This document shows, in pieces, positions 55,843-64,000 of a DNA stretch of 64,000 nucleotides. Positions within the stretch are counted from its first letter, which is position 1; every line of letters starts with the position of its first letter. The stretch is from contig CM076143.1 of NCBI GenBank assembly GCA_038025085.1, forward strand, positions 35,176,501 through 35,240,500. Direction: 5' to 3'. A program made the translations under genes and the position numbers. The stretch comes from Tetragonia tetragonoides. Its lineage: Eukaryota > Streptophyta > Magnoliopsida > Caryophyllales > Aizoaceae. The notes below the pieces were generated by a model that worked only from the letters and a program-made list of their open reading frames with translations, searched no databases and had not been told where the DNA came from.

Positions 55843-58729
55843 ATTATTGCAATCATGGAGAAGCTGTAAATGGCAGGATATTGATCACTTGGGATCCTAA
55901 TGTGTAGCAAATGCAAATTGAAAAAGCTATAGATTAGTTTCTTGATATGACTGTCACTTTAAATTCTGGAATATCTTTGATTATTTTTGCTATCTATGCC
56001 AAGAATGATAAAAGACAAAGAGAGAATTGTCGGAGAGAACTGGAAAGTATTGGTGATAATGTTAAGGACCCATGGTGAATTGTTGGGGACTTTAACACAA
56101 TCTTGAATATTTTTGATAGAGTACAGTTTGAAAATGTCTTCTCGGGCACAAATGAACTTCATGACATGTGTTACAGCTTGAGTCTGTCGAATATTAAGGC
56201 TAATGGAGGTGATTTCACTTGGTCAAATAAAGAAGAACCTAAGGATCGGGTTTACAGTAAATTGATCGAGTTTTGGGGAATTTTGAATGGCTAGCCACCT
56301 ATGCTGCTGTGGAGGCTGAATTTCTGGAACCATATATATCAGATCACTCCCCAATTCTGGTGAATTTCCATGCAGATAACAACCAGGGAAAGAAATATTT
56401 TAGATTTTTCAATGCATGGATTAAATTTCAGGCTTTCTTACCTACAATTCAAGCAAGCTAGAAGTGTGAGGAATCAGGGTCCTTCATGTTTAAAGTGTTG
56501 CAGAAACATAAAAGGGTTAAGGAAGCTCTTAAAACAGTTGAATTTTATTATTCCAAACTGGATGGTAAAGTTCAAGCAGCAAAGGAGACTCTACTGTAAG
56601 TTCAAGCTCAGTTAACATCTGATCTGTTTAACAGTGACTTTATTCAGCAAGAGAAAGAAGCCAATGCAAAGTGGAATCATTTAAGAGATATTGAAGAGAA
56701 CATCATGAGGCAGAAAGCAAGAATTAGCTAGCTTCAAACAGGAGACGCAAACTCCAAATACTTTCATGCCTGCTTGAAGAGTAGGAGAGTTGTCAATAAT
56801 ATCTGATCTATCTTCACTTCACAGAATGTCATGCTGACTGAGATGGAAGATATCAAACAAGAATTTCAGAAATTTTTTGTTACTATGATGGGGTCAAGCT
56901 GTACTGAGTTGCCTGCTATACACCCTGCAATTATGCAAGATGGGAAGTCCATGTCTGTTGAGCAACAAAATGCACTATGTGCTGATTTTACTGAAAAAGA
57001 AATCATAGTTGCTCTCAGGGACATGGGAGAGGATAGAGCACCGGGCCCCAATAGTTTTACTGTCGTATACTACAAAGCTTCCTGGCACATCATAGGCAAG
57101 GATATTGTGCAAGCTATTCAGAGCACCTTTCATTCAGGCAAAATTCTTAAAGCTTTGACTTGCACAGCTTTGACTTTGATTCCCAAAAAATCAAATCCTA
57201 CCTATGTGAGTCATTATATGCCTATTGTATGTAATTTCCTTTACAAAATTTTGGCTAAAACCCTTGCAAATAGGCTATGCACTGTATTGAATGAAATTGT
57301 GCATTTAGAGCAATATGCTTTCATTAAGGGAAGATTCATAGGTGACAATATTATCTCAGCCCATGAGATTATTAAGCACTATGAAAGAAAAGGGGTTTCA
57401 CCTTGTTGTATTGTTAATGTGGACTTAAGGAAAGCTTATGATTTCCTAGAATGGAGTTTCCTTGAATAGATGTTAATAGGTATGCAATTTCCTGTTAAAT
57501 TTGTTCAAAGGATTATGATGTGCATCAATACTGTGAGCTACTCCCTTATGTTCAATGGCTGCCCTGTGACTCCTTTCCCTACTAAGAGAGGTTTGAGACA
57601 AAGGGACCCTTTTTCCCCTTACCTGTTTGTTATTGCTATGGACTATATGTCATGGTGCCTAGCTGGTTTGAAGAAGCAACAAGGTTTTAAATTCCACCCT
57701 CGCTACAAGAAGTTTGAGCTAGTGCACTGCATATTTGCTGATGATCTTCTCTTATTCTCAATGGGAGATTTTAATTCAGTAAAGAAACTGTTTAAGAGGT
57801 TCAAATTCTTCTCAGCTTGTTCAGGACTACAAGCTAATGAAGCCAAGTCAGATATATACTTTGGAGGGGTTGAACCCTCAATTCAGACTCAAATTACAGA
57901 GTTTTTAGGCATGAGTAAAGGTACTTTGCCATTCGGATATCTTGGTGTCCCTTTCACATTAAAGACGCTTCATATTGGGCACTATGTTCCTCTTATACAG
58001 AAAGTTACTGATAGAATTCAATCATGGACAGCAAAAATTTGCTTGCAAAAATTTCTGGGTACAAATCTTCTCTATTCCTGTAGCTGTCACACACAGGATT
58101 GAACAGTTTTCCAGAAGGTTCCTATGGACTGGTTCATCTACTGTCAGCAGCAAATCCCTTGTTGCTTGGGATGATTTATGTGTGCCTGCTGCAAATGGTG
58201 GTTTGGGTATTTTTTAACTTCACAACCTGGAATCAAGCTTCTCTTGGCAAACTCCTCTGGGATATTCAACACAATAAGGAGAAACTCTAGGTCAGATGGA
58301 TTGATGCTCACTATGTCAAGTCTCACAAGTTCTACAATAGAACAAACCTCTTCAAGCAGCCTGGATTGTTCAGAAGATGTTTGATCTCAGAGTTATTATG
58401 AGCCCTGTAATTTGTAACCCAACTGTTCATAGGTACAAAGCTGGAGAAGTTTATAAGAATCATTTGCCTACAAGGTTAAAGAAGAGCTGGAATAATATAG
58501 TGTAGTGCTCATTGTCATTTCCTGGATGGAAATTTATAATGTGGCTTTTAATGCAGGAAAGACTTCCAATATGGAAGAATTTACACAAAGTAGGTGTGCA
58601 TGGCCCTAGCTAATGTGTGTTATGCAAGAAAAAAGAAGAAACTTTTGAGCGGATATTTTTCACATGTGATTTTGCTTCTGAAGTTTGGGGTAAATGTTAT
58701 CAATGGATAAAGGTGCCAGACATACAGTG
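55843..58729 (+). pseudogene. L1-type LINE ORF2 fragment (endonuclease, RT, zinc-binding domain)
   Basis: Reads through EN motifs (VGDFNTIL, GGDFTWSN, SDHSPILV), a linker ending NSKYFHACLKSRR, then RT: DRAPGPNSF, LTLIPKKSNP, AFIKGRFIGDN, NVDLRKAYDF, KRGLRQRDPFSPYLF and the catalytic IFADDLLLFS (about 57730-57759). A decayed zf-RVT region (CVLCKKKEETFERIFFTC, about 58616-58670) follows. There are numerous stops and several frameshifts. Both ends are cut by chromovirus LTRs (ending 55842, starting 58730), so 5' and 3' ends and any poly-A tail are outside this piece. Confidence 0.9.
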
Positions 58730-59109
58730 TGTGATACCCCAATATTTTCTATAATTATAATATCGATTTATAATTCAGTTATAAATCATTTCAGATACTT
58801 AAATCGTATATATAATATATAACGATTCGATTTATTCAATTAAAGCCATAATAATATTAATTATTATTATGGGAATTTCGTAATTTATAATTATCAAATT
58901 TGGAGGATTTAATTAAATTATTTTGCGTATGAATAAGGTTTATTCATATTGTTTTAATTAGTCTTAATTAGAATTTAAATCAGAAAATTATTCCCGAACC
59001 TAGTGGGATTGACTTTGTTGGCTAGAGACCTATATAAGCAAAAAGATAGGCAATTCCATCAGTTTACAAAACTGAACCAAACCCTCACAAGCCCTCTCTC
59101 TCACGACAC

Positions 59110-59187
<78 letters not shown>

Positions 59188-61310
59188 TTGCTCAACCCCC
59201 GTTGCCGGAGAACCGCCGCCGGTAGGCCCTCTTTTTCTCTCTCTTTCTCTCTTTCTCCTTCTCTCTCCCCGTGCTCTGTTTTTCCCCTTCCCCTATTTTC
59301 GCAGGGTACGGCTGCCGTGCCACCTGGCCGCGCCTGGGTGGTCTTCGGCGAGTGGCCGACATTGCTGGGCCTCCTCCGCTCTCTCTCTCTCGATCAGTCA
59401 CTCTCTCTCCTTCGCGATCTCTATTTCTCTCTCTCGTTCTCTCTCGCGATTCTTTCTTTCTCCTCTGTTGCCGGTGCTCCGGCGAGCCACCGCCGACCAT
59501 GGTGGTCAGTGGGTGCTGGTCATGTTGCTGAACCAGGCCATGGGTCCCCTTACTTGGGTGACCGTGACCTAGGTTCGAAAAACCAATTAGGATTTCGAAT
59601 TGTATTTTCGTTTTAATTATTTTCATATTTTCAGTATTTATTAATTATTATTTTTATGTTTCTGCACTCATTTAGAATCGAAATCCGGATTTTCGAAAGC
59701 CTAGATTGATTGAAATAAATCAAATCATTTAAATAAAATATTATATTAATATTTTGCTACTATTTATATTTTCGTATGTACTGATTATGTCTCGGTAATG
59801 GTATGTAATTAGGATCTGATGCACAAGCGTGATCGGGTCATGATTTGGAAGCTTACCTACTGTTTAGTAAGTGTTTGTTAGGTAAGGGATTGTGCCTACC
59901 TCTATCCAAAACCCATAAAAAGGATTTGACTTGTTATGTGCTAATTGCCTAATTGTTGTGAATTTAATATGCGAAGCATGATTAAATTATATCGTCGTTT
60001 GTTATGGGAATTAGCAATATATTCTTCACTGTAATTATGAATTATAATGAGCATGATGACTTTATGAAGTTTCGTTAATTAATTAGTTCATATGCTAATT
60101 ATTGAATAAGTATGGTGATGTTGAAATGTTAATATTATTTTGATATAATATACGTGCTAACTGGAATGGGATATTATTTAGTGCTAATGAGAACCTATTA
60201 TACTTTGTTGGATGTATTTGTTGAATGTAGAATTTTGGATATCATGTTTTACCACGAACTGCTGCCGAAACTTCATTAAACATATATGAAGCATGATTAT
60301 TCTTAATATGCATAAATGTCGTTATCGTCATTATTATTATTCATTGTCATAAGCATGAAATGAATTAGTGAGTCGTGGTCTCGTTGTACCACTAAGTCAA
60401 CCAATGCAAATTATGTGAATTGAATTGTAAATGAGAATAAGACTCCTAATGGATCCCTAGGAGTAGTATAGCAATCCAGACTGTATCTAATTGATGTAGT
60501 CTATGGATGCATGATTCCGAAGTTACTTATGGACACCTCGTAGCATGTTCGATATGGATCACTCCGCATTGTTTAATTCTCTACGTATCGATTATTATGT
60601 TAGAGATAGTGTGAGTATACAGTAGAGTAAGTCCATGGCATGTCAATATTAATCGATGAACAGTATGGGTAATCGTTGTTCTATTCGCTCTCTTATTACT
60701 CTAATCAAGATGATTTGTCTGTTTGTGTTCGAATGATCACTAAAGCAACAATTGCATGTAATTGATATTGAGTATGCGTTTGCTTGAATGTATGACTACT
60801 TGTGCATGCAAATGAATTTCAATGATTCTTCTAAAACCCAAGTAAGGTTTGCAAAAGTGTTTTTACTCGGTATGGACGATGTTTATTCAGTTTATGTGAT
60901 TTTTGTTTTCTTTTGTTTCTTCTCTTTTCTTCTGTACCTTGGTTCCGTCACGGAAACCAAAGTGTAGGTGTTGCTGAGTGAGGACGTGTAGCCTTGGAGA
61001 TTAATTTTGGGCTTGTTCTCTAGACTTGTTTTTCTTTTGGATTGTGGGATTTTGGTTTGAGCCCTAGAAGGCAAAGTTGTAATAATACTTTAATGGATTT
61101 AAGTTTACTTGATAGACAACTCTGATATTAATGTTTAGTTTGTTTAGTTTGCTTCCTTTGATACCTAGATTTTCTTTCTGCTTAGCATTTATTCCTTAGA
61201 GATAAATGTTGCAGTAACAACCCTTGGGTTTTTGACAGTTCAGTGGTGTCGAGTCATGTATAATGACTTCAATAGTTCCCAAGAAATCGTTGTAAATTCG
61301 GGGTGTTACA
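58730..61310 (+). repeat. Chromovirus 3 5' LTR (2,581 bp)
   Basis: Runs TGTGATACCCC to GGGTGTTACA. A TATA box CCTATATAAGC lies at about 59028, followed by a long CT microsatellite (about 59110-59184). It is more diverged from the copy 1 and copy 2 LTRs than those are from each other, suggesting a different age or subfamily. Confidence 0.92.
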
Positions 61311-61312
61311 AA

Positions 61313-61325
61313 TGGTATCAGAGCC
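61313..61325 (+). other. Primer-binding site of chromovirus 3
   Basis: TGGTATCAGAGCC, two bases after the LTR end, is the standard site complementary to the 3' end of initiator methionine tRNA. Confidence 0.93.
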
Positions 61326-61501
61326 CTAGGGTTAAAAGGTTGCATAGGTTTAATAAATGAATTAATAAAGAATAGTTTCATTTTGGGGAAAATAAATTGT
61401 AACTAAAGCCGTTGAGCGTAGTAGTCCTAGAAGTTAGGAATTACTTGAAATCACCTTGTTTGTGATATAAATGTCCTTATTGTTTGATTGCACTTTTGTA
61501 G

Positions 61502-62419
61502 ATGGCAATTACTCGTTTGACCGCGATGAAGTCGACTAAGAGTAGGAAACCGCAATCCATGATTATTGCACCTGAGCATGAGGTGGAATACGTGCATGCC
61601 TCCGACAGCGAGCCAATGCACGACGAGGCCGCAACCATGCCCGAGGCGCACGGCCCTAGCGCGCAGGAGGTGGACCAACCCGCCGCGATGGTGATCACGG
61701 TGATGACGTGCCAATTGACATCAACCATGACTTGGAAGCTAATGAGGATCCTATTTATGAAGAGGAACCTACTGAGTCCGAACCTGAGGCTGACGATGCT
61801 CTTGCTGACGAGCCGAACGTTGAGCCCAACCCTGTCAATTTCGAGATGCGATTTGAGTATGGAGCTGGAGTCCCTGATTCACCTAGCATGCCAGACCTTG
61901 AGGACATTGGTGATGCAAACGACAATAACTCTGTACCTCCTTTGCCTCCTGCTGATGTGTCTCCTCCTGTGGAGCCATTCTTTGCCACTGATGTCGAGCT
62001 AGAAGACATTTGTGCCTATATCCATCGTGCGTACACTATGATCGAGCGTTACGAATATGAGAACCGTACGAGGATACACAAAGGTTTTTGGGTAGAACTC
62101 TTACTTGCTGGCTTACCCAAAATGCTTCCATGGAGAGGTCTCAAGGAGAAGTATGACGATGTGGTACTAAAGAGTGGCTACATCAACGACGAGAAGTATG
62201 GCAAAGGCGAACGATGGGTGCTATGTTTCAAGGGTGTTCGCAATGAGCTATGCTTGTCATAGTTTGAGTGGAAAGTTAACCATGTCTTAGTGCCTGCTCC
62301 GAAGGACATATGTGAGAGCTGCTGGTCGAAGAAGCGCAAGCCTATGGATAACTTCAGAAGGCGCTTCATGCCTCAGAAGTTTAGAGATGACGAGCATCCT
62401 TACACGCCATGTTGGGAAG
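61502..62419 (+). pseudogene. ORF0 of chromovirus 3, interrupted by a Tat LTR
   Basis: ATG at 61502 (MAITRLTAMKSTKSRK), one-base shift near 61690, a stop at 62260, and truncation at CWEV where the Tat LTR starts. The N-terminal half is longer and more acidic (YEEEPTESEPEADDA) than in chromovirus 2. The core is strongly conserved: PFFATDVELEDI, YTMIERYEYENRT, VELLLAGLPK, GLKEKYDDVV, FEWKVNHVLVPAPK, CESCWSKKRK, RRRFMPQKF, PYTPC. Unconserved N-terminus and conserved core argue for past protein-level selection. The Cys pair with following basic residues could be part of a zinc site. No known family recognised. Confidence 0.7.
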
Positions 62420-63987
62420 TGTAAGAACTCTCGCCTTTCCGGTGCTTTTGATCGATGGAATAGTTTGATATTGGAATTAATGGTTCTTAAATAATACGTC
62501 ATATGCGATTTAATTCAATTGTGATGGGGGAAAATAATTAGCAAGCAATAAAGTCGCCACCAATTTTTAAGAAAACAATTGGAAACCATCAAAAAGTGCA
62601 CACAATTCCTATTGGGAATTGACTCATATCCAAGGGGGGCTAAACATTGAGTTTGGGGGTGTAGGTACGAAATAAACAAAACAAATCTCATCTAAATCAC
62701 CCGAATTAACGACCTTTACTAAGCCTATCCATGTCAAATATTTATTTAAACTATATGGTTCCACATAAATCCGGTCGTCCAAGATCCTAAATTTAACTAG
62801 GTGGGTTAAAGACAACCAAATTATCTAACGTTATTGCTTTGCACAATTTATATCCAATTTACATGCATATTAATTATCAAGCACAAGCAAAAGATAAGAG
62901 TAATAATAAAATGCTCCAACCTACCACACTTTGCTAAACGCGCCAAGCATTGCATATGCACATCAATAAATTTGTTAGTAACTTCAAAAGAAGCACAATG
63001 CAAAAGATATCAACTTTATGCTAAAATAAACCTAAAGAGGTTGCTACATGCATGACTAAACATTAAAAGATGCAAACTTGCATAAACTAATGAAAAGATG
63101 CAAACTTTAAATTAAACTAACATGTATAATTATTTAGAAAGATCAAAACATGGATGATTATTCAACCATAATCAAAAGCTAAGTAAAACATGATTATAAG
63201 TAATGAAAGAAGAATTTAATAAAGAGATTTTGGCCCTGAGGATGGTTAACCTGGACGTTCTATTCGAACGGGAGTAGTAGAATTGGAATTGCGCTTCAAT
63301 CTTGGGTGCTAGGTTGGGTGCAATAGCTTGCTTGAGTCTTCAAATTTTGAATTCTCTATGATTTAGGGTTTTTGTACTCTCAAACTGCTCTCAAAATTAT
63401 AAACTGACCAACCCTCTCAAAAGAGGGTGAAAGGGAGCATTTATTGAGCTAGCGGACGAAATTAGGGGCCTAGGGCTGCAGCCCCGGCGCCAAACTCGGC
63501 CCAGCCAGAAAATAAGGCCCAGCGGCTATCCGGAAGGCAGCTCGAGGCCAGCGGCACACGCGCGATTAGGCAGCTCCAAATTTAACATTGACCCAGCGGC
63601 TGGCCTAAGGGCCTCTGCTGTCACGCATGTGCCGCTTGGTCGTTAGCGTCAGCCGCTCGACCCAGAGGCACACGCGCGATTAGGAATTTTTGACTTTTTG
63701 TGCTTAGTAAATTACGAAAATTCCCTTGGGCTGACCCAGGGGGTCCGGATGGAGCGGTTTTGACCCAAATCTTCAAGACGCAATATCTCTTGATCCGGGA
63801 GCCTGATTGAGGCAAGGTCAAAGGCGTTTGAAACCTTATAACAAGGGCTATCCAAAGACTAAGATTTCAAGGAAGTTGGTGTAGATTTTCGAGCAATGTC
63901 CTTCTCTACTTACGTCCATGTTAATCAATTACCATCATCATCGGGCTTTGCGGTGCCAGGGGATGAGAACCGATTAGGGTGTCTACA
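62420..63987 (-). repeat. Tat F 3' LTR (1,568 bp)
   Basis: Runs TGTAAGAACT to GGTGTCTACA on +. It is homologous to the D LTRs but clearly more diverged, with an extra GC-rich stretch (63480-63660) holding CAGCGGCTATCC, CAGCGGCTGGCC and GTCAGCCGCTCG. The purine tract to its right shows that it is the 3' LTR of a minus-strand element extending beyond the window. Confidence 0.9.
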
Positions 63988-64000
63988 GAAGCCCCCACTT
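63988..64000 (-). other. Polypurine tract of Tat F
   Basis: The minus strand reads AAGTGGGGGCTTC directly before TGTAGACACC; the window ends inside it. Confidence 0.85.

Larger units (their letters stand above)
58730..62419 (+). mobile_element. Tekay/Del-type chromovirus 3, 5' portion
   Basis: 5' LTR, intact Met-type primer-binding site and ORF0, then interrupted by the Tat F LTR at 62420; gag-pol would lie beyond the window. The left flank CAGTG (58725-58729) is LINE sequence; the matching duplication cannot be seen. Confidence 0.88.

Overview
This is plant nuclear DNA made almost entirely of nested, decayed transposable elements. I see no ordinary host gene, rRNA, tRNA or CRISPR array. The signature is angiosperm intergenic or pericentromeric heterochromatin: Ty3/gypsy elements of the Tat lineage (extra RNase H domain, purine tract ending in GGGGCTTC, TGGCGACTTC-type primer-binding site), Tekay/Del-type chromoviruses (chromodomain, initiator-Met primer-binding site), an L1-type LINE and a CACTA DNA transposon. 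The species cannot be told from the sequence.

Layout. 1-12488: 3' part of a + strand Tat element (A): polyprotein, two antisense genes, a tandem-repeat 3' region, purine tract and LTR. 12651-13502 plus 53981-55842: one chromovirus LTR (copy 1) split by a large minus-strand Tat element (D). D runs from its 3' LTR (13503-14744) to its 5' LTR (52472-53980). D is itself interrupted by chromovirus 2 (14745-25159), by a second, reduced minus-strand Tat element C (30599 to about 43940), and by a 2.9-kb CACTA element (44506-47434) sitting inside the reverse-transcriptase active-site motif. 55843-58729: LINE fragment. 58730-62419: chromovirus 3. 62420-64000: 3' LTR and purine tract of another minus-strand Tat element (F) that runs out of the window.

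The most interesting content is a two-gene cassette found in all three Tat copies (A, D, C), between integrase and the 3' LTR and always antisense to gag-pol. Gene 1 is a plant mobile domain (aminotransferase-like) gene with seven exons whose order is the same in all three copies. Gene 2 is a related or DUF7745-like gene; it has one intron in A and D, and that intron is exactly absent in C. Both genes lie behind their own GC-rich modules rich in AGCGG/CCGCT inverted repeats, and the same motif class recurs in the C, D and F LTRs. The introns could not be removed from the sense genomic RNA, so the genes must have been expressed from the opposite strand.

The second notable item is an uncharacterised open reading frame (here 'ORF0') between the primer-binding site and gag in both chromovirus bodies. 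It is strongly conserved between the copies and I recognise no family.

Almost every gene carries a few in-frame stops or single-base shifts. Many of the stops are compatible with C-to-T or G-to-A changes, as expected for methylated, silenced DNA. The nesting order gives a relative history: LINE, then chromovirus 1, then Tat D, then chromovirus 2, Tat C and CACTA inside D; separately chromovirus 3 into the LINE and Tat F into chromovirus 3.
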